Part shown: in pieces, positions 35,611 through 43,972 of the stretch | How positions within the stretch are numbered: the first letter of the stretch is position 1 | Layout: each line of letters starts with the position of its first letter | Origin: Acidobacteriaceae bacterium | GTDB taxonomy: Bacteria; Acidobacteriota; Terriglobia; Terriglobales; Acidobacteriaceae | Direction: 5' to 3' | Assembly (NCBI GenBank): GCA_025361625.1 | Contig: JANYKL010000065.1 | Span: forward strand, 1-56,366 | DNA: 56,366 nucleotides | The notes under the pieces: generated by a model | Told to the model about the DNA's origin: nothing | The model's input: only the letters and a program-made list of their open reading frames with translations | Database searches by the model: none | Translations under genes and position numbers: made by a program

Positions 35611-36768
35611 ATGAGCAATGTTCCCCACCTTTTTGCGCCGCTTTTATTGCGCGGCGTGAACCTGCCTCATCGCATCGTGGTCTCTTCCATGTGCCAGTAT
35701 TCTTCTGAAGATGGATTCGCGTCTGATTGGCACTTGGTACACCTCGGCAGTCGCGCAGTTGGCGGAGCGGCGCTCGTGATGACCGAGGCGACAGCCGTCA
35801 CGCCAGAAGGCCGCATTTCGCCGCAAGATCTCGGCATCTATAAAGACGCCCACGTCGACAAACTGCGAAGCATCACCGACTTTCTTCATCAGCAAGGAAG
35901 CTATGCTGGGATGCAGCTCGCACACGCGGGACGAAAGAGTAGCACTGCGCGTCCGTGGGAAGGCGGAAAGGCACTGTCCGCCGCTGCGGGCGGCTGGAAA
36001 GATGTGCTTGCCCCAAGCGCCCTCGCGTTCTCGGCGGATTATCCTCATCCCGTTGAACTTGATCTCAAAGGCATTCAGCGCATCAAGGATTCATTCGTGA
36101 CGGCAACCGAACGAGCGCTTGCCGCGGGCTTCGACGTCATCGAGTTGCATGCGGCGCATGGCTATCTGCTACACGAGTTTCTCTCTCCAATAAGTAATCT
36201 TCGCACCGACCGATATGGCGGGACCTTTGAGAATCGGGTTTGCTTGTTGCTCGAGATCGCCAAGCAAGTTCGTAAAACTTGGCCCGAGGAGCGCGCGTTG
36301 TTTGTGCGCATATCGGCGACCGATTGGATCGAAGATCCGACGACCGGCAAGGCCGCGAATGGGACGTCTGCTGGGGGTGAACTGGGCTGGACTGTTGAGC
36401 AATCGATCAAGCTCGCAACAAAACTTCGCGAAGTCGGAGTGGACCTGATTGACGTTTCATCTGGCGGCAATCTCGCAACCGCCCGAATTCCGACCGGCCC
36501 CGGCTACCAGACGCACTTCGCGGAACGCATTCGGCGCGAGGCGAATATTGCCACGGGAGCCGTGGGAATGATTACAGATCCGGTGCAAGCGGACCATATC
36601 GTGCGCAGTGGACAGGCAGATCTGGTTTTCATGGCGAGGGAGATGCTGCGCGATCCATATTTTCCGCTCACCGCCGCACGGGCATTGAAGCAGGAGATTG
36701 CCTGGCCCGTGCAGTATACGAGGGCCGCCGATGGGAAGCCGCCAGTGCGAAAGCAACTTCCATCTTAA
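35611..36768 (+). CDS. NADH:flavin oxidoreductase, Old Yellow Enzyme of the YqjM class
   Basis: The 385-residue TIM-barrel flavoprotein has the YqjM-class cysteine Cys28 (SSMCQYSS), the substrate-binding histidine pair His174/His177 in ELHAAHGYLLHEF, and the downstream FMN site in LVFMAREMLRDPYFP. Members reduce activated C=C bonds using NADPH and are linked to detoxification and oxidative stress. At 385 residues it is longer than B. subtilis YqjM (338); part of the difference is an insert near DPTTGKAANGTSAG. It is a single-gene unit divergent from the EamA exporter. Confidence 0.93.
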   Translation: MSNVPHLFAPLLLRGVNLPHRIVVSSMCQYSSEDGFASDWHLVHLGSRAVGGAALVMTEATAVTPEGRISPQDLGIYKDAHVDKLRSITDFLHQQGSYAGMQLAHAGRKSSTARPWEGGKALSAAAGGWKDVLAPSALAFSADYPHPVELDLKGIQRIKDSFVTATERALAAGFDVIELHAAHGYLLHEFLSPISNLRTDRYGGTFENRVCLLLEIAKQVRKTWPEERALFVRISATDWIEDPTTGKAANGTSAGGELGWTVEQSIKLATKLREVGVDLIDVSSGGNLATARIPTGPGYQTHFAERIRREANIATGAVGMITDPVQADHIVRSGQADLVFMAREMLRDPYFPLTAARALKQEIAWPVQYTRAADGKPPVRKQLPS

Positions 36769-36780
36769 ATTCATTTCTGT

Positions 36781-37737
36781 TCAGGCGCTTCCGATCAGGA
36801 TACCAACGACAAAGACTAGAACTCCGCCCACGACGACTTGAAACGCGGCCGAAAGCAGTGGTGTATCCATATAGCGATTGCGAATCCAGGCGATAATCGC
36901 GAGCTCGATCGCCACGATGACGACGGCTGCGGTAAAGGCCAGGTGAAAGTCTTTCAGCAAAAAAGGCAGCGTGTGCCCGATGCCGCCGGCGGCCGTCATC
37001 AGTCCCGTCACGGCGCCTCGCAGCATCGGACGTCCCCGGCCTGTCATTGATCCGTCATCAGACAAGGCCTCGGCGAAGGCCATGGATATCCCCGCGCCTA
37101 TTGAGGCTGCGAGCCCGACCAGGAGCGCGTCGTGACTGCTCTTAGTGGCGAATGCAGCTGCGAATACGGGAGCGAGAGTCGACACCGATCCATCCATCAA
37201 GCCCGCTAACCCAGGCTGCACAATCTGCAGGACGAAGAGGCGGCGCTGGGCTTCGTCTTCGTTTTTTTTCACGTTCTGCGGCATGTTCTCCTGCATCGCG
37301 CCGGCGGTGACCTGGTGTTTGCGTTCGATTTCTTCGAGTTCTCCAAGTAACTTTCTAATCCCGGCGTCCGTGACCTGCTCGATAGCTTTCTGGTAGAACT
37401 GGCGCGTCTCGAGTTCCATCAGCTCAGCTTGCCGTCGCACGTCGGCGATCTTCAGGGGTCGCGAGAACCAATAGGGCCGTCGCGGCGCGAATCCTTTTAC
37501 ATCGTCGCGGCGGATCAACGGGATGTGTTCTCCGAATCTGGAACGGTAGGTTTCGATCAGCATGTTGCGATGTTCAAACTCCTCCGCCCTCATGTCGTCG
37601 AATAACTGTGCCGTGGCAGGATAGGTCTCGCGCAAACCTTCGGCGAAATCGGCGAAAATCCGGCCATCTTCTTCTTCTAGGGTCACTGCCAGCGCCAGGA
37701 TTTCACGCTCCGTTAAGTCTTTGAATTTTCGTGCCAT
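36781..37737 (-). CDS. mbfA: MbfA-like ferritin-domain/VIT1 iron exporter
   Basis: The 318-residue protein fuses an N-terminal ferritin/rubrerythrin-like four-helix domain (about 1-160) to a C-terminal VIT1/CCC1-type membrane domain (about 170-318). Di-iron ligands are visible as the Glu run at 20-23, E53-x-x-H56, E108/E110 and E138-x-x-H141. The membrane part contains [18 protein letters not shown]. MbfA exports iron in alphaproteobacteria and is repressed by Irr; here no Irr-like operator was seen. It should protect against iron overload and peroxide stress. It is convergent with the Old Yellow Enzyme, 12 bp apart. Confidence 0.88.
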   Translation of the reverse strand: MARKFKDLTEREILALAVTLEEEDGRIFADFAEGLRETYPATAQLFDDMRAEEFEHRNMLIETYRSRFGEHIPLIRRDDVKGFAPRRPYWFSRPLKIADVRRQAELMELETRQFYQKAIEQVTDAGIRKLLGELEEIERKHQVTAGAMQENMPQNVKKNEDEAQRRLFVLQIVQPGLAGLMDGSVSTLAPVFAAAFATKSSHDALLVGLAASIGAGISMAFAEALSDDGSMTGRGRPMLRGAVTGLMTAAGGIGHTLPFLLKDFHLAFTAAVVIVAIELAIIAWIRNRYMDTPLLSAAFQVVVGGVLVFVVGILIGSA

Positions 37738-37971
37738 GCGGATAAGTGTACTAATTCTTTTGCAGGTTTCACCATGTGGGAAAGACGGCTCTTGGCAAAG
37801 CCAACGGTGAAGGCCGTATACGAGCGCCAGGACAGCAAAGTTTGCCTTTAAAGACGCGGCAAAAATTGCCGGTCCGCCAGTGAACGTCGTCGTACAGCTC
37901 GAAAGTTGCTTGAAAGCAATACGGCTTCAGCTCGGATCGAATTGGAAGCACTCGTGCTTAACGCTTACTGG

Positions 37972-37985
37972 TCATCCTAGGATGA
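37972..37985. promoter_or_regulatory. Perfect 14-bp palindrome upstream of the repeat protein
   Basis: TCATCCTAGGATGA is a perfect palindrome 38 bp upstream of the ATG at 38024. Such a compact symmetric site suits a dimeric repressor or activator. The Crp/Fnr-like regulator encoded just downstream is a candidate only by proximity; the sequence does not match the TGTGA-N6-TCACA Crp consensus. Confidence 0.45.
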
Positions 37986-38023
37986 TGCGGGTTGGGCGTG
38001 ATTGTCCGGAAAGGGGTGTAACG

Positions 38024-38626
38024 ATGTCAGTCGCAGGAATTTTAAGCAGTATAGGTGCCCTTCACCTAGGCGGATCGAGCGCCACGAAACAAGGGCTCCA
38101 GCATCTTAAGCAGGATTTACAGTCAGGAGATTTAGACGCAGCGCAATCATCTTTTGCGGCGGTGCAGAAAGCTTTCGCTACGGGCACGAACTATTCGGCC
38201 TCGAAGGCTGCGCCGAGCCAGACGGCTCAGTCGACCAAAGGCAATTCCGTTTCTCAAGTTCTTCGCCTGTTCACATCGGGAGTCAGCGCAGCCATCGGCG
38301 CTCCGTCACAGCCGTTGTCGCAGTCGTCTTCCGGCCTCAGGCAAGATCCTACCCCCGGCAACTCAGCGGCAACGAACCACCTGCGGCATCACCTTGGAAG
38401 TTTTAGCGCTTCAGGCTCTTCGGGCACTTTGATGAGCGATAGCGGCAATGCCGCGTTGCAGACTTCGCTGTTAACGCAAATCGGAAAGGCGCTCGCTGCT
38501 GACGACTTGTCTTCGGCTCAGCAAGCGTCGGCACAGCTGGCCTACTCCGTTGCGCAAACTCAGCCATTGAATGCTTTGAGTGGAACGACGGTGGCTGCGG
38601 AGTCGCCCGTCTCTATGCTCGCTTGA
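38024..38626 (+). CDS. Repeat-containing protein with two DL-x2-AQ helices, unknown function
   Basis: The 200-residue protein starts at ATG 38024, supported by AAGGGGTG just upstream; a frame extending further back has no ribosome-binding site. It is Ser/Ala/Gln-rich with two related segments, LQHLKQDLQSGDLDAAQSSF (25-44) and LTQIGKALAADDLSSAQQAS (150-169), each followed by a hydrophobic helix. Between them is a low-complexity Ser/Gly linker. No signal peptide is evident. Similar helical repeats occur in uncharacterised soil-bacterial proteins. Function unknown. Confidence 0.65.
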   Translation: MSVAGILSSIGALHLGGSSATKQGLQHLKQDLQSGDLDAAQSSFAAVQKAFATGTNYSASKAAPSQTAQSTKGNSVSQVLRLFTSGVSAAIGAPSQPLSQSSSGLRQDPTPGNSAATNHLRHHLGSFSASGSSGTLMSDSGNAALQTSLLTQIGKALAADDLSSAQQASAQLAYSVAQTQPLNALSGTTVAAESPVSMLA

Positions 38627-38663
38627 GTACGATGTCGTCCAGTGAGTCGCAAAACGGACTATT

Positions 38664-39467
38664 TCATGGCTGCGACGATTCGCTCTGCCATTGAGCAAGC
38701 TGGTCGCGCATCATCTGGTAGCACTCGCACGCAGCCTTTTCCAGTCGCGTGCGATCGAGGATATCGACCCTGCCGCGCGAATTTTTGATAAGACCGGCGG
38801 TTTCAAGCATTCCGGCTGCGACCGTTACGCTTGAGCGTCGAGTCCCCAGCATGTTCGCTAAAAACTCCTGGGTCAGCGGAACATAATTCGACTCGACCCG
38901 ATCCGCGCTCATCAAGAGCCAGCGCGCCAGACGCTCGTTTACCTCGTGGAGACGGTTGCACGCGGCTACTTGTGTGACTTCCATGGCCAGTGTCTGCGAG
39001 AACTGCTGCAGGCGACGGTCGAGCGCTCTATTCTGTAGCAACATTGTTGTGAGGACGTCCGCATCAATCCTGAAGGCGGAAGCCTCGATTTGAATAATGG
39101 CTCGTGTGTTCGCCGTACGGAAGCCAGCAACCAATGGCAGGCCAACGAAGCCTTCCTTACCGACTAGCCCTACTTCGACGCATTTTCCGTCTGGAAACAC
39201 GCTCAGAATCGAGACCAAACCGCTGTTGGGAAAGTAAGCCGACTTCAAGCTATCGCCCGGCTCGTGCAGCACATGATGGACTTTCAAGCGCACGAATTCC
39301 AACTTTGGATGCAACATCTGAGCTTCTTTGGGAGGCAGCCCTAACAAAAGCTTATTGTGAATGGTGTTTCCATCGCCGTCGTGCACCTGAGATCCGGGCA
39401 ATTCCAGAGAAAGTTCGGATACTACAGACGTACGAGATAGTTGTACGACACGCGCCTTATCAACCAT
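38664..39467 (-). CDS. Crp/Fnr-family transcriptional regulator
   Basis: The 267-residue protein has a cyclic-nucleotide-binding-type beta-roll (about 55-165: GDSLKSAYFPNSGLVSILSV, then VEVGLVGKEGFVGLPLVAG), a dimerisation helix, and a C-terminal winged helix-turn-helix (about 200-245: LTQEFLANMLGTRRSSVTVA). The cAMP-binding Arg-Ser pair of E. coli Crp is not evident, nor are Fnr cysteines for an iron-sulfur cluster. The effector is therefore unknown. AGGAG precedes the ATG. It lies convergent with the repeat protein. Confidence 0.88.
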   Translation of the reverse strand: MVDKARVVQLSRTSVVSELSLELPGSQVHDGDGNTIHNKLLLGLPPKEAQMLHPKLEFVRLKVHHVLHEPGDSLKSAYFPNSGLVSILSVFPDGKCVEVGLVGKEGFVGLPLVAGFRTANTRAIIQIEASAFRIDADVLTTMLLQNRALDRRLQQFSQTLAMEVTQVAACNRLHEVNERLARWLLMSADRVESNYVPLTQEFLANMLGTRRSSVTVAAGMLETAGLIKNSRGRVDILDRTRLEKAACECYQMMRDQLAQWQSESSQP

Positions 39468-39694
39468 GACGGCTCCTTTGCACAGCGAAAAATCGTCTGA
39501 TTTCGCTCAGTGCTGTCGCCGAGGCGCGGCGGTAATTGTTGCTAAATGAGACAATTCAATGTACGCCTATCTCATTCAAAACATCGTCTGTTATTACACA
39601 CTCTTTTGTCCTGGCGTACCGGTTTCGATGAATTTTTGATTTTCGAAGGGAGAAAGCCCTTCCGCAACCCCGATTCGCGATGAAACCACACGGG

Positions 39695-42600
39695 TTAGAC
39701 CATAAAATATTTTGCTGCCGGGTGATGCACCACGAGGGCAGACGTGCTTTGCTCCGGTTCAAGCAAAAATCCCGAAGTGAGTCGAACGCCAACGTTCTCT
39801 TCCGGATGTAGAAGTTCGAATAGCTTGGTTTGGTCTTCCAGATGTGGGCAGGCTGGGTATCCGAACGAGTAGCGCGATCCACGATATTTTTGATGGAAAA
39901 GATCACGCGTGTTTGGAGAATCTTCTCCCGCGATCCCTAGCTCCTCGCGCATTTTCTTGTGATGCAGTTCCGCGAGTGCCTCCGCCGTCTCGACGCTCAG
40001 GCCATGGAGGTAGAGATACCGTGTGTATTCTCCGGCTTCGAATAGGCGTTGGGTCTCGATTGAAGCTTTTGGCCCGATTGTCACCAGGGACATTCCGATA
40101 ACGTCCATTTTCCCGGATGAACGCGGAGCGAAGAAGTCGGAGATGCAGAGGCGACGCCCTTCGCGCTGGCGGGGGAAGGTGAAGCGCAGTAGTTCCTTCG
40201 ATGGCTGCCGCTGAGCGTCACTGGCCTGGGGCGGCCCGGGTTGCCGGCCGTCACACTGGGTGCCTCCACAGTTGCCGTCAGCACATTTGCACGGATCGTA
40301 AAGGACCACGTCGTTGCCCTCCGCCTGGGCGGGGAAATATCCGTAAACCACCTTGGGTTCGAACCATCCAGCCGCGATCACGTCCTCTTCCAATTTCTTT
40401 TTTATGGGCCGATATTTTTCTTGTACCAGGCGCGCATAATCTTCTTGTGAAGCGGTCTTCAATTGCCACTGGTTTTTGAACAGAGCGGTGTCGTTGATGT
40501 AATTAAAAACTTCATGCAGATCGTAATCTTTCACCACCCGGACTCCCCAGAATCGGGGGGTAGGAATGTTGGGGGCGTCAGTGACGACCGCACTACGCTC
40601 CGAAAATACCGGGCCTAATTCTTCGTCGACGGCGATGGCTTTGACGTATTCCTTTATGGTTCGGCCGTCTTTCAAGCGCTGGTCGCGCTTGCCACCTTCG
40701 GAGACCAGATCCTCCATCACGTGGAGTCCGCCGAATGCGTCTTCTCCATAAAACACGGCATTCGAATATTCGCGGCGCAGGTCATCTTCGACATATTTGC
40801 GGGTAAGAGCAGCGCCGCCGCAGATTACCGGATAGTCGAGTTTCTGGCGCTCCAGTTCTTGAATGACGTACTTCATCTCGAGCGTCGACTTCACCAGCAG
40901 CCCGCTGAGACCAATCGCATCGGCCTTGTGTTCTTGAGCAGAACGAATAATGACGTCGCCCGGTTGCTTGATGCCGAGGTTCACAACCTTATAGCCATTG
41001 TTTGCAAGGATGATGTCGACGAGATTTTTTCCGATGTCATGCACGTCGCCCTTTACGGTCGCAAGAATGATGGTTCCTTTCTGCTGCGAGCCAGATTTTT
41101 TCTCCATCTTCGGCTCGAGGTAAGCAACGGCAGCCTTCATTACTCCGGCGGAATCAAGCACGGAGGGAAGCTGCATCTTGCGCGCGCCGAACAGGTCACC
41201 AACAGTTTTCATACCATCCAGCAGGACGGTATTGATGAGATCGAGCGGAGTGTAGGCAGCCAGCGCTACTTCCAATAAATCTTCCAGAGTTTTTTTATTG
41301 CTGCCTTCGCCAACCGATTTTTCTCCATTGATGATGGCGTACTTGAGCTTGTCTTCGATGGCGAGAGTCTCAACGTGCGCTGTTGTCTGCGCCTGGGCCT
41401 TCCCTTTCGTTCCGGCGAAGTGCTGCATGTAAAGCTGGAGCGGGTCGCCGTTTGAGCGGTCCTGATGGATCAACTTGCGCGCTAATTCGACTTCTTCCTG
41501 AGGGATTTTGTAGAGCGGATAGATTTTTGTGTAATTAACGATAGCCACATCAAGGCCATTCTCGACCGCCTCATGGAGGAATACCGAGTTGAGAACCCGA
41601 CGCGGATAGGCATCAAGGCCGAAGCTGATGTTGCTTACGCCGAGAACCGTCTTCACTTCCGGCAGTTCGTCGTGGATGCGCTTGACCGCTTTCAGTGTCT
41701 CCATCCCGGCCGAGCGATATTCCTCCTGGCCGGTTGAAATCGGAAGCGTCAGGGTATCGAAAAGCAGATCTACGGGACGAATGCCGTATTTCTTCGTCGC
41801 CAATTCGAAGATACGGTGTGCGATCGCAACTTTTCGGTCGGCGGTGAGCGCCATTCCCTCTTCGTCAATGGTTAGGGCAATCACACCTGCGCCGTAGCGC
41901 TTCGCCATCGGTAAAACTTTGGAGGTTCGCTTCTCGCCGTCTTCAAGGTTGATCGAGTTGATGATGGCCTTGCCGGGTATGCGCTTTAAAGCTTCTTCGA
42001 CAACATCCGCTTCAGTACTGTCGATCAGAATCGGCGCCGGAACGCGGGTCGCGATCTTTTCAAGGATCGCCGAGATGTATCCTTTCTCGTCCTCGCCGAC
42101 GATGGCGCAGCAGAGGTCGAGCATGTGCGAGCCTTCGTTTGCCAATTTCTTTGCCAGCGTCAGAATGTCGTCGTATTTCTTCGCTTGAACCAGTTTGCGA
42201 AAGTGCTCGACGCGTGTAGTGGTGTTCATCTCCTCCGCAACAATTAAAGGTTTGGGTTCCAGATCGAGCGGTACAGAAGTGTAAGCGCTCGATGCCGCGC
42301 CTACCGGCTTCACATCACGCTGTGCCGGCTCAACTCCAGTCACCGCGTCGACCACAGCCTGAAGATGCTCAGGCGTTGTGCCGCAGCATCCACCCACGAC
42401 TCGAACTCCGTAGTCTTTGACAAAATGCTTGTGGAACTCAGCCAGTTCTTTCGGTGCTAGTTTGTAGACCGCCTGGCCGCCAACGTTTTGCGGCATGCCC
42501 GCGTTCGGAAGAACCGAGATGTGTTTGGTCGAGTTCAGTCCGAGATAGCGCACGGCCTCATTCATCTCCGCCGGACCGGTCGCACAATTCAGGCCAATGA

Positions 42601-43249
42601 TGTCGATGTCGTAGGGTTCGAGGGCGGTCAGCGCTGCACCGATTTCGGTTCCCAAAAGCATCGTGCCAGAGTCCTGCAGCGTCACCTGAACCTGAAGCGG
42701 CAAGCGCTTCCCTGCCTGACGCATGGCTTCGAGGACGGCGACGGTTGCAATCTTTGCCTGCAGCAGGTCCTGACAGGTTTCGATCAGCATGACGTCAACG
42801 CCGCCTTCGATCAGAGCAAGCGCCTGCTCTATATACGACGCCTCCATCGCATCCCAGCCGATGTGACCGAGCGAGGGCAACTTGGTGGTCGGGCCCATCG
42901 ATCCAGCGACAAAACGCGGCCGATCGCTTGTCGAAAACTGGGCGGCGACTTCGCGTGCGAGTTGCGCCGCTTTCAAATTGATCTCGTGGACCTTGTCGCG
43001 AAGTTCAAACTCGGCGAGCACCAGGCTGGTTCCACCGAAGGTGTTTGTCTCCACGATGTCGCAGCCCACGCGAAAGAAATCCGCGTGAATATCGCGAATG
43101 ATATCGGGGCGGCTCAAGACCAGAACCTCGCTGCAATTTTCCTTGCCCCAGTAATCGTCCAGGGTAGGGTTGCGCTTCTGGATGTTGGTCCCCATCGCGC
43201 CGTCGTAGATCACGACGCGCTGCTTCACGGCCTGAAGGAATTCCGACAT
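39695..43249 (-). CDS. metH: Cobalamin-dependent methionine synthase with a Cys-rich insertion
   Basis: The 1184-residue four-module enzyme comprises a homocysteine-binding domain (1-305; zinc ligands Cys222 in GLNCATGP and Cys288-Cys289 in GGCCGTTPEH) and a methyltetrahydrofolate domain (335-600). These are followed by a cobalamin cap and binding domain (635-860; DVHDIG at 735-740, His737 as axial ligand) and an AdoMet reactivation domain (890-1184; RYSFGYPACPHLEDQ). It makes methionine from homocysteine. The reactivation domain has an unusual insertion around 986-1018, with four cysteines in PCKCADGNCGGTQCDG. No B12 riboswitch was found upstream. Confidence 0.97.
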   Translation of the reverse strand: MSEFLQAVKQRVVIYDGAMGTNIQKRNPTLDDYWGKENCSEVLVLSRPDIIRDIHADFFRVGCDIVETNTFGGTSLVLAEFELRDKVHEINLKAAQLAREVAAQFSTSDRPRFVAGSMGPTTKLPSLGHIGWDAMEASYIEQALALIEGGVDVMLIETCQDLLQAKIATVAVLEAMRQAGKRLPLQVQVTLQDSGTMLLGTEIGAALTALEPYDIDIIGLNCATGPAEMNEAVRYLGLNSTKHISVLPNAGMPQNVGGQAVYKLAPKELAEFHKHFVKDYGVRVVGGCCGTTPEHLQAVVDAVTGVEPAQRDVKPVGAASSAYTSVPLDLEPKPLIVAEEMNTTTRVEHFRKLVQAKKYDDILTLAKKLANEGSHMLDLCCAIVGEDEKGYISAILEKIATRVPAPILIDSTEADVVEEALKRIPGKAIINSINLEDGEKRTSKVLPMAKRYGAGVIALTIDEEGMALTADRKVAIAHRIFELATKKYGIRPVDLLFDTLTLPISTGQEEYRSAGMETLKAVKRIHDELPEVKTVLGVSNISFGLDAYPRRVLNSVFLHEAVENGLDVAIVNYTKIYPLYKIPQEEVELARKLIHQDRSNGDPLQLYMQHFAGTKGKAQAQTTAHVETLAIEDKLKYAIINGEKSVGEGSNKKTLEDLLEVALAAYTPLDLINTVLLDGMKTVGDLFGARKMQLPSVLDSAGVMKAAVAYLEPKMEKKSGSQQKGTIILATVKGDVHDIGKNLVDIILANNGYKVVNLGIKQPGDVIIRSAQEHKADAIGLSGLLVKSTLEMKYVIQELERQKLDYPVICGGAALTRKYVEDDLRREYSNAVFYGEDAFGGLHVMEDLVSEGGKRDQRLKDGRTIKEYVKAIAVDEELGPVFSERSAVVTDAPNIPTPRFWGVRVVKDYDLHEVFNYINDTALFKNQWQLKTASQEDYARLVQEKYRPIKKKLEEDVIAAGWFEPKVVYGYFPAQAEGNDVVLYDPCKCADGNCGGTQCDGRQPGPPQASDAQRQPSKELLRFTFPRQREGRRLCISDFFAPRSSGKMDVIGMSLVTIGPKASIETQRLFEAGEYTRYLYLHGLSVETAEALAELHHKKMREELGIAGEDSPNTRDLFHQKYRGSRYSFGYPACPHLEDQTKLFELLHPEENVGVRLTSGFLLEPEQSTSALVVHHPAAKYFMV

Positions 43250-43333
43250 TTTATTTGTTAAAAACCTGGCTTGCCCCGTTTCAAGTTCAACTCTACAGGT
43301 AATTCAATGGCAAACTTAAAGTCCACATACAAC

Positions 43334-43360
43334 AACGCCGGTCCTCGCGGGACCGGCGTT
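43334..43360 (-). terminator. Strong hairpin terminator after nuoI
   Basis: AACGCCGGTCC, a 5-nt loop and GGACCGGCGTT form a perfect 11-bp stem 20 bp after the nuoI stop. On the minus strand it is followed by a T/G-rich stretch. It should separate nuoI from metH. Confidence 0.7.
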
Positions 43361-43379
43361 CGGCGCAATTCGAATCGGT

Positions 43380-43895
43380 CTAGCTTTGTTTCAATCCCGC
43401 ATCCAGTTCTGATTGCGCGAACACCTGATTGGCTCCCATGTGAGCCGGGGCCGGCGCCAGCATCTGTTCTTTGCGGTAGACGAGACTGCCGGCATTGAAA
43501 GTTGCCAGCTCAAACCCGTGGCCGTGGGTGATCGCGTCGGTCGGGCACGCTTCGACGCAATATCCGCAAAAGATGCAGCGGTTGTAGTCGATGTTATAAA
43601 CCTGCGCGTAGCGCTCCGCCCCTGAGACTCGCTTTTCTGCTGTGTTCTCGGCCGCCTCGATATAAATGCAATTTGCAGGGCAGGCCGCCGCACACAAAAA
43701 GCAGGCAACGCATTTCTCCAACCCGTTCTCATCGCGCTGCAGGACGTGCATGCCGCGAAAGCGCTCCTGAAATTTTGCGCCTTTCGTGGGGCCGGGGCCG
43801 TCAGGATAGTTCTCAACGATGGTGGGCTGAAACATTTCCCGAAAAGTAATGCCCATCCCGTGGGCGATGGCTCCGATGTTCTTGATGACGGACAT
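43380..43895 (-). CDS. nuoI: NADH-quinone oxidoreductase subunit I (NuoI), solitary copy
   Basis: A 171-residue ferredoxin-like subunit with two [4Fe-4S] motifs, CVACFLCAAACP and CIFCGYCVEACP, as in complex I subunit I (clusters N6a/N6b). It passes electrons from the peripheral arm to the quinone site. ATG at 43895 is chosen because it gives the standard N-terminus (MSVIKNIGAIAHGMGITF) and because a TATACT hexamer sits 8 nt before it. A longer frame back to 43997 adds an unrelated leader. No other nuo gene is adjacent: metH follows and a divergent secreted protein precedes it. Confidence 0.92.
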   Translation of the reverse strand: MSVIKNIGAIAHGMGITFREMFQPTIVENYPDGPGPTKGAKFQERFRGMHVLQRDENGLEKCVACFLCAAACPANCIYIEAAENTAEKRVSGAERYAQVYNIDYNRCIFCGYCVEACPTDAITHGHGFELATFNAGSLVYRKEQMLAPAPAHMGANQVFAQSELDAGLKQS

Positions 43896-43903
43896 ACGTG
43901 AAT

Positions 43904-43909
43904 AGTATA
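43904..43909 (-). promoter_or_regulatory. Putative -10 element for leaderless nuoI
   Basis: TATACT on the minus strand ends 8 nt before the nuoI ATG, with no Shine-Dalgarno sequence between. Transcription from it would begin at or near the start codon. No good -35 match was found. Confidence 0.4.
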
Positions 43910-43972
43910 TCGGATACCAAGCGGACAAGGTTCTAAGCTCGGTATCAAAATCATTTTGAAATCTGTCCACCA

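Noticed and set aside
39556-39906. Minus-strand frame of 116 codons overlapping the end of metH
   Set aside because: Out of frame with metH, no family resemblance and no ribosome-binding site; treated as a shadow.
42488-43261. Long frame antisense to metH (257 codons), and similar ones antisense to dcp (19386-20081) and metH (40721-41278)
   Set aside because: All lie opposite unmistakable conserved enzymes, a usual effect of codon bias in GC-rich genomes, and have no recognisable motif.
43250-43379. Possible cobalamin or SAM riboswitch upstream of metH
   Set aside because: The spacer between the nuoI hairpin and the metH start is only about 85 nt and I could not find a B12 box; too short and unsupported.
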